A stretch of DNA of 64,000 bases, from assembly GCA_016287765.1 (NCBI GenBank), contig JAEEWS010000010.1, forward strand, positions 1 through 64,000, read 5' to 3'. Position 1 is the stretch's first letter, and every line of letters begins with the position of its first letter. Both the position numbers and the translations under genes were made by a program. Source of the stretch: Lachnospiraceae bacterium (lineage in GTDB: Bacteria; Bacillota_A; Clostridia; Lachnospirales; Lachnospiraceae). A model generated the notes under the pieces. That model saw nothing but the letters and a program-made list of their open reading frames with translations, searched no databases and was not told where the DNA came from. Positions 17,175 to 25,843 of this stretch are shown here, one piece after another.

Positions 17175-17875
17175 TTTCTTTCCCCTTCCAAAGCCAATTC
17201 CACCAGCTTATTCAAATGAATCCTCACAGAATCCAAACAACACACAGGACAGTTTTCCTCATTCAAAAGCAGCGGTAACTCGGTACATCCAAGAATGACC
17301 GCTTCTATCCCATCCTCTGCCTTCATTCTCTCAATAATGCCCTTAAATTCCGCTAAAGTGCTCTCTTTCACTATGCCAAGTTCCAACTCCTCAAGGATTC
17401 TTTTTGCAATCAATTCTCGTTCAGGCTTTTGAGGAATGACTACTTTAATACCTGCATCGATAAGATCCGTTTTCATGTAATCCTTTTCCATTGTAAAAAT
17501 GGTTCCGAGAAGCCCTACCGTTTTAAACCCTTTAGAGACAGCCTCCTCACAGACAGCCTTCGGTATGCTTACCAGGGGCACGTTGTTTTTTTGTTTGATC
17601 TGATCATAAACTATATGCATTGTTCCGGCTGTAAGCGCTATAATCTCTGCACCGCCCGATCTTAAATGCTTAACCTTCTCGGAGAGATAATCTATCAGTT
17701 CCGAATATTCCCCATTGGATACCAGCCTCCATGCTTTCCGAAAATTCACACTTTCAATTGCTATATCCGGCATCGCAGTCCCTTTTGTCAGCTCATCGAT
17801 CCTTAAATTAAGTTCTTTATAATACATTACCGTCGATTCGGGTCCGGTTCCGCCAACTAATCCTATTTTTTTCAT
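17171..17875 (-). CDS. aspartate/glutamate racemase family protein (RacX-like), first catalytic Cys missing
   Basis: A 234-residue member of the Asp/Glu racemase superfamily, which normally uses two cysteines for proton exchange. Seen: the N-terminal GGTGPESTVMYYKELN, the first-half motif as ALTAGTMHIVYD, and the second-half motif ILGCTELPLLL with an intact cysteine. In the usual first motif (C-N-T-x-H) both Cys and Asn are replaced (A-G-T-M-H), so true racemisation is doubtful; some relatives with one cysteine have altered specificity. Ribosome site GGAGGAG lies just before the ATG. It is the first gene of a racemase / flavoprotein / GNAT run. Confidence 0.85.
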   Translation of the reverse strand: MKKIGLVGGTGPESTVMYYKELNLRIDELTKGTAMPDIAIESVNFRKAWRLVSNGEYSELIDYLSEKVKHLRSGGAEIIALTAGTMHIVYDQIKQKNNVPLVSIPKAVCEEAVSKGFKTVGLLGTIFTMEKDYMKTDLIDAGIKVVIPQKPERELIAKRILEELELGIVKESTLAEFKGIIERMKAEDGIEAVILGCTELPLLLNEENCPVCCLDSVRIHLNKLVELALEGERK

Positions 17876-17896
17876 ATCTCCTCCTCATATGATCAT

Positions 17897-17965
17897 TTAC
17901 TGATGACTGCTTATCATTCCGTGGGCGCCGAATATCTTCCACTCTCCGGCTCCAAGTCGCTGCAT
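17897..17965 (-). other. 22-codon open frame, possible gene remnant
   Basis: Directly before the racemase gene the frame reads MQRLGAGEWKIFGAHGMISS and then HQ and a stop; six or so further sense codons precede the ATG. The composition looks like real protein, such as the C-terminal tail of a lost gene, but I do not recognise it. The rest of 17876-18039 shows nothing else. Confidence 0.25.
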
Positions 17966-18039
17966 TATGGCTGTGCGTTCCTCCGATCATATCAAAACCA
18001 CATCAGTAACAAAAACCTTTTATAACTGCAATCCTTAAA

Positions 18040-19113
18040 TCAATCAAATTCTTCCTGCATCCATTTATCGAATTCTTCTTTTTCCTCAAATTGGGGATAA
18101 TGCGCCGAATTCTCAAAAAGAACAAACGCCTTTTCGCCATCGCCCTCGATATTCTGTAAATACTCCTCGGCTGCTTCGGGCGAAGTCATGCCATCATACT
18201 TCCCCATCACGAAATATACCGGAATATCTATTTTACTTACAATGTCCGTAATCGGTCTATTTAGTGCTTCCATAATAAGCCCGTCCTGGTATTTCGCCGA
18301 TGCCGTATAAAATCCGGCTGCATCACGCAAATTATACTCACTGCCAAACAAAAACGCCAATAAATAATCTCTGTTATCGTTGATCTGTCTCGCCCCGAAG
18401 CCATACTTTCTAACATAGTTTCGAGGAACTATCTGTTTGCCTGCAAAAACCTTTTCCTTTAATGCTTCAAGCTCGGCAACTGTCTTTTCATCGCCTTCTG
18501 TCATCGCTTGCGCAATGCATTTATCCAGCGTATTTAACTCACTTTTCACTGTATCAGACATCTGTCCGATACCTACATACGCACTGTATAAATCCGGTCT
18601 GAGAGCTGCCGCCTGTGTTGCTATATACGTACCATAAGAATGTCCCAGCAAAATTACCTGCTCTTTATCAAGGTACTCTTCTATGTACTCAGTGATGGCT
18701 ATCAAATCTTCCACGTGCGTTTTCGCTGTTACCATAGTGTAGTCTTCACCAAATACATATGACTTTCCGCTGCCCCGCTGATCATAATGAACGATCGTGA
18801 ATTCTTTTTCCAATTCCTTCTGGTATTTTCTTGCATACGGAATCTCCGAACAACACGGCCCGCCATGAACAAACACCAGTACCGGATTGTCTTTATCAAC
18901 TCCCCGGATCATCATTTGAAGATCAGCGCCATTAATATTAACCACTTTCAGTTCGCTGATACCGTTCTCTCTATTGATCTTCGGCGTCCACGCAGGCACA
19001 ACCGTTCTGCAAAGCAGAAACAGCAACAATATTCCGAGTATTAAAAAAACACTTTTCTTTTTCTTATTATTCTTTGCCTTTACCGGATCCTTTTTGGAAA
19101 TCATATTATGCAT
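18040..19113 (-). CDS. membrane-anchored alpha/beta hydrolase, proline iminopeptidase-like (S33)
   Basis: A 357-residue protein. A basic N-terminus and one membrane helix (about 20-38) are followed by an alpha/beta hydrolase domain. The oxyanion motif is HGGPCCSE (83-90), and the strand after it is HYDQRGSGKSY, typical of proline iminopeptidase-like S33 enzymes. The nucleophile is S159 in GHSYG, the acid lies in GKYDGMTSP and the histidine in ENSAHYPQFE. The catalytic domain probably faces outward. Ribosome site GGAAGG precedes the ATG. The substrate (peptide or ester) is not evident. It is flanked upstream by REP-like units, so it has its own transcript. Confidence 0.88.
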   Translation of the reverse strand: MHNMISKKDPVKAKNNKKKKSVFLILGILLLFLLCRTVVPAWTPKINRENGISELKVVNINGADLQMMIRGVDKDNPVLVFVHGGPCCSEIPYARKYQKELEKEFTIVHYDQRGSGKSYVFGEDYTMVTAKTHVEDLIAITEYIEEYLDKEQVILLGHSYGTYIATQAAALRPDLYSAYVGIGQMSDTVKSELNTLDKCIAQAMTEGDEKTVAELEALKEKVFAGKQIVPRNYVRKYGFGARQINDNRDYLLAFLFGSEYNLRDAAGFYTASAKYQDGLIMEALNRPITDIVSKIDIPVYFVMGKYDGMTSPEAAEEYLQNIEGDGEKAFVLFENSAHYPQFEEKEEFDKWMQEEFD

Positions 19114-19136
19114 GTCTTTACCTTCCGTCCCGTTTT

Positions 19137-19227
19137 CAAGGGGTCATTTTGTTTTTTTGACCCTATAACCCCGTCCCCAAAGGTTCACAAAAAATGAACC
19201 CATAACCCCGTCCCCGGGGTTCAAAAA
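19137..19227 (-). repeat. double REP-like element
   Basis: Two core units (GGGGACGGGGTTA on the minus strand at 19203-19215 and 19166-19178) with alternating GAACC/GGTTC and GACCC/GGGTC arms that can pair into stacked hairpins. Positions 19190-19227 equal 13832-13869 in inverted orientation. It lies 7 nt beyond the stop of the Rsm22-like gene and may double as its terminator. Confidence 0.85.
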
Positions 19228-19233
19228 CCTTTT

Positions 19234-20256
19234 TTAGTCCCATATATCTCCCCACTCTGCTTTTCTTGCCTGCTTAAACACAGTCTTATCGCGGGAAGTG
19301 ATCTTCATCTCATTGATCCCGTTTGCAGAGCAGGTTTTTATTTCCACACAGCCCTTATTTATTATCGGATGTCTTATGATACGAGAGTGCGTCCCGTTAA
19401 TGTCCGTTTTCGGATCAATATCTTCTTTGTCTTTTCCTTTCAGCACAGCTATATAGGAAAACTTCTCATCTTCATAGGGCGCATCTCCACCCTTTACAAA
19501 CTTTTGTACCTTACTGCGCTGCATACGGCAGGTAAAATGGCACCAGTCTCCGCCAGACAATGGGCATTTTTCGGAATGTGTACAGGGTGCTGCTACAATG
19601 CCGCCGTTTTTAATAAAATACTCTCTGGCGTACATTATATTTAAATACCCTGCTTTGGTTCCGGGCTCTAAAAGGATAATGGCCTTTTCGGAAGTTTCCC
19701 AAAGGTTTTCAAGAAATCTATCTCTGTCTTCTGCCTTAAGTTCATTCATTATATAAGAAGCAGTGACCAGATCCGCCTTTATCCTTGATCCGTCCTTATT
19801 TTCAGAAGCTGCGTTTTCCTTTATCCAGGCAGCCTTTCTCATCACTTCACTTCCGAAGGAGAGCATATGCTTACCTATGGCGATCATGCTATCTTCTCTC
19901 TCAACACAGGTGATACTCTCAAGTTCCATTTCCGAGTCCACAGCCCAGACTGCCGCGCCTGTACCGGCTCCGATATCCGCCAGGGTCTTCGGCACTTCCT
20001 CGGGATGCTCTTCAAAATAGCCTTCCAGTGCGGCTTTAAACTCCATTACCGCAGTCTTCACAGCCCCATAGGTTCCGGGCATTCTGGATAAGGCATAGCT
20101 TTCCGCTTCCTCTTCAGTCTTTACCAATACTTTCCCCTGTCCGGATTCCTTGTTGTATCTGTCGCATATCAAAGAAACGCAGTCTCTGATCTTAGATATA
20201 CTGCGTTTCTCCAAAAGCTTTTCTGTTGCTTCCTGCATTTCATAAGGGATATTCAA
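19234..20256 (-). CDS. Rsm22-type small-subunit rRNA methyltransferase-like protein
   Basis: A 340-residue class I AdoMet methyltransferase-fold protein of the Rsm22 family, linked to the small ribosomal subunit. The family N-terminal motif is seen as SRMPGTYGAVKTAVMEF (58-74), and the AdoMet site is LADIGAGTGAAVWA (92-105). A C-terminal cysteine cluster C225-x5-C231-x7-C239-x3-C243 (APCTHSEKCP, DWCHFTCR) matches the [4Fe-4S] ligands reported in mitochondrial METTL17/Rsm22. It is last in the long topB-rex-alr gene run. The precise rRNA target in bacteria is not established. Confidence 0.85.
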   Translation of the reverse strand: MNIPYEMQEATEKLLEKRSISKIRDCVSLICDRYNKESGQGKVLVKTEEEAESYALSRMPGTYGAVKTAVMEFKAALEGYFEEHPEEVPKTLADIGAGTGAAVWAVDSEMELESITCVEREDSMIAIGKHMLSFGSEVMRKAAWIKENAASENKDGSRIKADLVTASYIMNELKAEDRDRFLENLWETSEKAIILLEPGTKAGYLNIMYAREYFIKNGGIVAAPCTHSEKCPLSGGDWCHFTCRMQRSKVQKFVKGGDAPYEDEKFSYIAVLKGKDKEDIDPKTDINGTHSRIIRHPIINKGCVEIKTCSANGINEMKITSRDKTVFKQARKAEWGDIWD

Positions 20257-20277
20257 ATCTTACTCCCGACAGCGCCA

Positions 20278-20532
20278 TCACTCTTCAAATTCCATGGTCA
20301 GGTAATAGCCCCGATCTGTCTCTTCTATTTCCTTAACAGTTCCTTTTGTTATAACATTACCCTCATGGTCCAAAAGCCTTTCGCTTAAGGGAATGTTTGC
20401 GCTCATGGCAACCGCAGGTTCAACTACGTAATAATATACCGAGTTGGGAAGGGAGCCTTCTCTTATCTCACAGACATCTCCCTCTTTAACCAATCCCGGT
20501 CTTTCCATTTTAAAGTTACCCAATGTGATCAT
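20278..20532 (-). CDS. small conserved-looking protein, unknown function
   Basis: Eighty-four residues, starting MITLGNFKMERPGLVKEGD, with no membrane segment, signal peptide or recognised motif. The composition suggests a small beta-rich cytosolic protein. It overlaps the end of alr by 4 nt and is followed 21 nt later by the Rsm22-like gene, so it is translated within this operon. I do not recognise a family. Confidence 0.7.
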   Translation of the reverse strand: MITLGNFKMERPGLVKEGDVCEIREGSLPNSVYYYVVEPAVAMSANIPLSERLLDHEGNVITKGTVKEIEETDRGYYLTMEFEE

Positions 20533-21722
20533 AATACCTCACCAAAACAATCCGAAACGGCAACAACTTTACCGTCTCTGTAATATACTCTGGGCACACG
20601 TTTGGAAATATCACAGACCACTTCATAGTGGAATGAATTTCCTACGGTTGCACCTATTTCCTCTGCCGAGATCCGATCATCTCCGTCTTTTCCCATGAGT
20701 GTCACTACCGATCCCACCCTTGCTTCCGGGATATCGGTAACATCCACCATACATTGATCCATGCATATGCGTCCTCGAATGGGGGCGGACTTGCCGTTGA
20801 TCAACACTCTTCCGAGATTTGAAAGTCCTCTGGGAAAACCGTCTCCGTATCCCACAGGAATGGTAGCTATCCTTCTGTCTTTTTCACATACAAAAGTGCC
20901 ACTGTAACCTATGCCTGTACCTTCAGGCAGGATCTTCACCATGGATATCCTGGTTTTAAGTTCCATTGCCGGTGTCACGGGACATCTTTCCTTGGTAACG
21001 TCATCGGTGGGATACATACCGTAGGTGGTTATCCCGAATCTTACCATATCCAGATCTCCCTCGGGGATATCTATAACTCCTGCACTGTTGCAAACATGCT
21101 TTACAGGGATCTTAATGCCGTTTTCATCAAGTACCTCCGCAAAATGAAGGTATTTTTTTAATTGCCCTCTGGCAAATGTCTTGTCCGGTTCATCAGCTTT
21201 ACAAAAATGGGTGAACATCCCCTCTATGGTAACGTTCTTTAAAGCCTTTATCTTTTTAATATCCTCAAGGCTCTTTTGTATCTGCTCTTCGGTATCACAC
21301 TGATAACCTATACGGCTCATGCCTGTATCCAGCTTAAGATGGATCACAGCATTTTTCCCGAGTTCCTCAGCTATCTCATCGTATTTTTTAACGGTCTCAA
21401 AGTCAAAAGCCGCCATGGCGATGTCATTCGCAATGGCGCTCTCGCTAAGTTCGGGAAAGGTGTAGCCCAATATAAGGATGGGCTTTTTGGTGGCACGTTT
21501 CTGTCGCAGTTCTACCCCTTCTTCGGGGATGGCCACTGCATAGGCATCCGCGATATCGTCAACGTTCTTAACGATATTATAAGCTCCGTGACCATAGGCA
21601 TCGGCTTTTACCACCACCATCATACGAGTTCCCGCTTTAAGGAGTTTTTTCCCGTTTAATATGTTTTGCCTTACTGCGTCCAGGTCTATATTGGCCTGAA
21701 CACGATAAAAATGATCATCCAT
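20529..21722 (-). CDS. alr: alanine racemase
   Basis: PLP-dependent interconversion of L- and D-alanine for peptidoglycan. The PLP lysine is K39 in VVKADAYGHG. The second catalytic tyrosine is in GIGYSGTF, and the RFGITTYGMYP and RGRICMDQCMVDVT segments are also family hallmarks. The 397-residue length is normal. The start overlaps the nnrDE stop by 1 nt, and its stop overlaps the following small gene by 4 nt. The nnr-alr pair is a common Firmicute neighbourhood. Confidence 0.97.
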   Translation of the reverse strand: MDDHFYRVQANIDLDAVRQNILNGKKLLKAGTRMMVVVKADAYGHGAYNIVKNVDDIADAYAVAIPEEGVELRQKRATKKPILILGYTFPELSESAIANDIAMAAFDFETVKKYDEIAEELGKNAVIHLKLDTGMSRIGYQCDTEEQIQKSLEDIKKIKALKNVTIEGMFTHFCKADEPDKTFARGQLKKYLHFAEVLDENGIKIPVKHVCNSAGVIDIPEGDLDMVRFGITTYGMYPTDDVTKERCPVTPAMELKTRISMVKILPEGTGIGYSGTFVCEKDRRIATIPVGYGDGFPRGLSNLGRVLINGKSAPIRGRICMDQCMVDVTDIPEARVGSVVTLMGKDGDDRISAEEIGATVGNSFHYEVVCDISKRVPRVYYRDGKVVAVSDCFGEVL

Positions 21723-23290
21723 TACATATTATCTTTCTGTTTTATTTTTGGAGATATTATCTCCGGTATTGCTTCAAGAATATCGCCGGCAAGCATGGAT
21801 CTTGCTCCTGTTTTGGCTGCTGCCGCATTCCCTGCAAGTCCGTGGATATAACATCCCGTCATTGCTGCCGATTTACGGCTTTCACCCTGGGCTATAAGGC
21901 CTGCGATTATCCCTCCGAGAACGTCTCCGGAACCGCCGGTAGCCATTCCGTCATTTCCCGTAACATTGATATAATTCGAGTTTCCGAAGGAAACTATACT
22001 TCTGACATCCTTTTTAACAAAGATCAGCTCATTACCATCCGTACACTTTTCCGAAGCGCTGAAAAGCCCCATGGAAAGTTCCGCCAGAGAAACACCTATA
22101 AGTCTTGAAAGTTCCTTTTTATGAGGTGTAAGAATGGTTCCTGCAGGAAGTATCTCCGAAAGCTTGGCTATTCTTTCTTCACTCGTAGCATTCTCTCCTG
22201 TTTTCTCGGTAATAAGCTTGGCCAGAATGTTGATCCCGTCTGCATCTATTATGAGAGGCACGTCACATTCACTTAAGCAATAGTTCAATATACTTGCCGC
22301 AGCACTCTTTTGCCCTATACCGGGGCCTATAAGAATGACACTTGCCCATTCAATAGCTTCTTTAATGTCAGGAATACTCTCTTCCTGTAATGCGCCCTTA
22401 TCTGTCACCTTATAGGTGGTAAGGACTGCTTCCGGGAGTTTCTTCTGGATTATCTCTCTGTTATTATCCGTTGTGAGGACTCTTACCAGCCCCGCTCCCA
22501 TTCTGTAAGCCGCAGCAGCTGCCAGAAAAGCAGCTCCCGCCATATTACCGGAACCCGCGGCGACCAAAACTCTGCCATAAGTTCCTTTATTGGAATTCAT
22601 CTTTCTGGGAGGCAACAAAAGCAAGGGATCTTCATCGTAATAAAATGTTGTGGGAGGTACGGGAAGCATGGAATTATTGGTCCCAATATCCCAGATCACC
22701 ACCTTTCCGGCATATTCCGCACCGGGATAAAGAAGACACCCTGTCTTTATGCTTCCAAAGGTCACGGTAACATCTGCCCTTACGGCTATTCCGAAAATAC
22801 GGCCGTCATCGGTACCTACTCCGGAGGGAACATCCACCGAAATAACCCTAAGCTTGGCCGCATTAATGTTTTCTATTTCCTTATAAAAATCCCCTGTTAT
22901 CTGCCTGGACAGACCTATACCAAAGATCCCGTCTATGGCAACTTTAAATTTGGAATAGTCCACTTTTTTGATCACTTTGACTCCGGCGTTTTTAGCGATC
23001 TTAAGCTGCTGCCGGGTTTCCTTGGCAGCATTTTTCATATCGCCCACCATGTGTATTTTAACGGAATACCCGGACATGGCAAGGATCCTGGCAGCGGCGA
23101 TACCGTCACCGCCATTCTTTCCCGTTCCGCACACAGCTATGATGTCGTCACCGTGATCCGCTATTTCTCTGACGGCATACACAACACCCAAAGCTGCTTT
23201 TTCCATTAAAACCACTGATGGGATCCCTATCTCGTCAATGGTATATCTGTCTATTTCATTAGCCTGTGATGCATTAAGCGAATATTTCAT
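21722..23290 (-). CDS. nnrDE: bifunctional NAD(P)H-hydrate epimerase / ADP-dependent dehydratase
   Basis: Repairs hydrated NAD(P)H. The N-terminal YjeF_N epimerase domain (1-about 215) contains VCGTGKNGGDG and SVDVPSGVGTDDG. The C-terminal ribokinase-like dehydratase (about 225-505) contains VAAGSGNMAGAAFLAA, LIGPGIGQ and NDGMATGGSGDVLGG with the catalytic aspartate of GSGD. The 522-residue fused form is usual. It lies between rex, the NADH/NAD+ sensor, and alr with 1-nt overlaps, which ties redox sensing to cofactor repair in one transcript. Confidence 0.95.
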   Translation of the reverse strand: MKYSLNASQANEIDRYTIDEIGIPSVVLMEKAALGVVYAVREIADHGDDIIAVCGTGKNGGDGIAAARILAMSGYSVKIHMVGDMKNAAKETRQQLKIAKNAGVKVIKKVDYSKFKVAIDGIFGIGLSRQITGDFYKEIENINAAKLRVISVDVPSGVGTDDGRIFGIAVRADVTVTFGSIKTGCLLYPGAEYAGKVVIWDIGTNNSMLPVPPTTFYYDEDPLLLLPPRKMNSNKGTYGRVLVAAGSGNMAGAAFLAAAAAYRMGAGLVRVLTTDNNREIIQKKLPEAVLTTYKVTDKGALQEESIPDIKEAIEWASVILIGPGIGQKSAAASILNYCLSECDVPLIIDADGINILAKLITEKTGENATSEERIAKLSEILPAGTILTPHKKELSRLIGVSLAELSMGLFSASEKCTDGNELIFVKKDVRSIVSFGNSNYINVTGNDGMATGGSGDVLGGIIAGLIAQGESRKSAAMTGCYIHGLAGNAAAAKTGARSMLAGDILEAIPEIISPKIKQKDNM

Positions 23291-23943
23291 TACTTATCCT
23301 CTGATGCTCTGAGCTTGTAGGAAAGTCTCATAAGACTTTCGGTAAGATGTACGTTTTCCTGTACCACATTATCCGGCAGAGAAAGATCTGTAGGAGCAAA
23401 ATTCCATATAGCCTTGATACCTGCCTTAACAAGATCGGCCGCTACTTGAGGTGCCGACTCCTTAGGTATTGTAATTGCAGCTATATCGATCTTGTTCTCC
23501 TTAAGGTAATCCTTAAAATCGTTCATATGAAACACGGGAACACCGTTAACACTCTTTCCCACCAGATTGGGAGAAACATCGAAAAGTGCTTTTATAACAA
23601 ATCCTCTTTTTTCAAAATCGGCATAATTGGCCAGAGCTCTTCCGAGATTACCCGCACCGATCACGATCATCTCCTTCTTCCTGTCAAGGCCGAGGATCTT
23701 ACCGATCTCAGTGTAAAGATATTCCACATTATAGCCGTAGCCCTGTTGTCCGAAGCCCCCAAAGTTATTAAGATCCTGACGGATCTGTGATGCCGTAACC
23801 CCCATCCTTTCACTGAGTTCCTTGGATGAAATCCTTACAACATCATGTGTCATCAGTTCTCCGAGATATCTGTAATAGCGGGGCAATCTTCTTATAACAG
23901 CCGACGAAATCTCAGTACCCATTTTTTTCACCTCATCATTCAA
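23290..23943 (-). CDS. rex: redox-sensing transcriptional repressor
   Basis: Rex senses the NADH/NAD+ ratio and represses fermentation genes when NADH is low. In 217 residues it has an N-terminal winged helix (about 10-80, with SKELSERMGVTASQIRQDLN), then a Rossmann domain (VIGAGNLGRALANY near 95-108) and the C-terminal domain-swapped helix. It sits inside a long operon of cofactor-repair, wall and RNA genes. I found no convincing Rex operator (TTGTGAA/TTGTTAA-type palindrome) in the window. Confidence 0.97.
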   Translation of the reverse strand: MNDEVKKMGTEISSAVIRRLPRYYRYLGELMTHDVVRISSKELSERMGVTASQIRQDLNNFGGFGQQGYGYNVEYLYTEIGKILGLDRKKEMIVIGAGNLGRALANYADFEKRGFVIKALFDVSPNLVGKSVNGVPVFHMNDFKDYLKENKIDIAAITIPKESAPQVAADLVKAGIKAIWNFAPTDLSLPDNVVQENVHLTESLMRLSYKLRASEDK

Positions 23944-23946
23944 GTC

Positions 23947-25752
23947 TTATTCGTATAGCAGGTCAAGCTTTCTTTCAAGCCTGTCTTCGGTTTCTCTTAT
24001 CTTTCTTACCTTGTTAACGTATCTATATGCTCCGGCGTATTCACCCTGTTCTTCCACATAACAGTAGGAACCCACCATGTAAGCCAATGCATTTGCTATC
24101 TGTTTAACCTGCTTTTTCTGACTCTTTGTCAGACTTCCGAATCCTCTGTTGCCCTTGGGAGCAATTACTTCAGCGAGATACATTTCCAGCTGAAGAAGAT
24201 ATTCACTCTTAATGAGGCATTTATTGATGATCTCATCGTTTGCGTTCTCAATGCGTTTAACATCGCCTTCATCGATCATGGCAAACATCTTATCGGAAAG
24301 AGTTGATGCAGTGAATCTGACTGCGCCTGTATTTTTCTTCTTTCTACCAAGGTCCAGAAGAAGTGCAACCCAGGGAACCGTATCTCCTTCAGTTCTCTGA
24401 TCTGCTTCCATGGAATAGATCCTGTCTCCGCATCTCATCTGTATGTTCAAAATGTCGGGATAACTGTCTCCTATAAGCTTTGAACGCCAAAGTGATGAAC
24501 ATAGTTCGCTGATACGCTCCTTATCCTTTCTTCCGGGATAAAAATGGTTTTCAGCCTCTACTGTCAGCACCGCATATCCGGAAACATATCTCTTGATATT
24601 CACTCTGCTGACTCTTAAAACGAATCTCTCTCTGTCTTTCTCGACCGAAAGCTTACCAAAGATCTCAACATTTGCGATCTTCTCGCTGCCCTTTTTCTCA
24701 TTTGCCTCTTTGTTGTTTCCCACAAGAGTATATGAGATCCCGTAATCGTCATCGCACTTCCACATGGAATTTCCGGAGAAATTCTTTTCCCATGCGCTTT
24801 CCGAATTATAGCTTAAAGGAAGCCGGAAAGTGTGGATACTGTGGATCCTGTTATCATCAAAGCGTCCGAATCTTAAATCTTCCGCATTCTTTATATAATC
24901 CCTGTAGGTCTCAAAATTTGTTTCCGCATTTCTCTTTCCCAATGCGGTAAGCATACTTTCCACTGAATAAATGATCCCTGTGGACACTTCTCCCGTAAAG
25001 GTTTCCACCCTTTTAAAGAGGGCATATAACCTCACCTCAGTCCTATTGATCAAAATATCCGCTTCAGGGTATTTCTTAACAAAATTGCTGGCCTTGGATA
25101 TAACAACATCATCATTGATCTGTCCGTGAAGCCTTACGTCTTCAATGATGTTCATATTCTCATCCGTGATACAGAAAATAAGTTCAGGGCCGGTAACCGG
25201 AGTTTCGTAGGATGTAAAGATGTGCATCTTCTTCTCACGCTTGATCTCGTTGGCCACCTCATGGAACTTTTCCTTAAGTTTTCTGCGGACTCCCGCTCCC
25301 ATTTCCGGGATCTCATCAAAATCGGTCATGGGAATAACTCTAAGCATGCTTAAGCAATCTGTCATCCACTCATGAGGAAGACATTCCGAAGCCATCTCAT
25401 TAAACATTCTCTTGGCTTTGGGATTACTCTTCTTTAACGGATCCACGAGATTAAGCATTACTTCCTTGGCATTGATCGCAAAATACCTGGTTTCCACACC
25501 GGAATTTCTGTATTCTACGATCTTGTCAAAAAACAGTCCTCTCAGATCCACATCTTCGGCAGGAACGGTTACGACATTTCCTTCGTCATCCGTACCTTCA
25601 TACGGAAGCGGCTGTGAGAAAACAATCTCTTCATTTCTAAAGCTCTTGTCACCCTTATAGTCAATTTGATAGAGGTAGACTTCATCAAGCATATAATCCT
25701 TGACAGTGACATCAATATATACATGCCGCAATACGGTTTTACTGAATTCCAT
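23947..25752 (-). CDS. DUF5716-like large conserved protein, unknown function
   Basis: About 601 residues from the MEFSKTVLRH start, which has GGAGG 5 nt upstream; a longer reading of 18 more residues has no ribosome site. No signal peptide, membrane helix or catalytic motif is visible. The protein appears soluble and alpha/beta, with a C-terminal helical region (about 500-600). I associate it with the Lachnospiraceae family DUF5716 from memory; that assignment is moderate. It is 3 nt from rex and 91 nt after the S1-domain gene, so it belongs to the same transcript. Confidence 0.7.
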   Translation of the reverse strand: MEFSKTVLRHVYIDVTVKDYMLDEVYLYQIDYKGDKSFRNEEIVFSQPLPYEGTDDEGNVVTVPAEDVDLRGLFFDKIVEYRNSGVETRYFAINAKEVMLNLVDPLKKSNPKAKRMFNEMASECLPHEWMTDCLSMLRVIPMTDFDEIPEMGAGVRRKLKEKFHEVANEIKREKKMHIFTSYETPVTGPELIFCITDENMNIIEDVRLHGQINDDVVISKASNFVKKYPEADILINRTEVRLYALFKRVETFTGEVSTGIIYSVESMLTALGKRNAETNFETYRDYIKNAEDLRFGRFDDNRIHSIHTFRLPLSYNSESAWEKNFSGNSMWKCDDDYGISYTLVGNNKEANEKKGSEKIANVEIFGKLSVEKDRERFVLRVSRVNIKRYVSGYAVLTVEAENHFYPGRKDKERISELCSSLWRSKLIGDSYPDILNIQMRCGDRIYSMEADQRTEGDTVPWVALLLDLGRKKKNTGAVRFTASTLSDKMFAMIDEGDVKRIENANDEIINKCLIKSEYLLQLEMYLAEVIAPKGNRGFGSLTKSQKKQVKQIANALAYMVGSYCYVEEQGEYAGAYRYVNKVRKIRETEDRLERKLDLLYE

Positions 25753-25843
25753 ATTATCCTCCGAAAAGTATAGTCTAAATAATAAGTATACAAATTTTAA
25801 GAACAATCCGCAAGGCTATTTTGCCATCTAAGCCCAAAGATTG

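Noticed and set aside
23290..23943. Rex operator sites in the window
   Set aside because: TTGTTAAAATC near 42533 gives only a half site; no full TTGTGAA/TTGTTAA-type palindrome was found.
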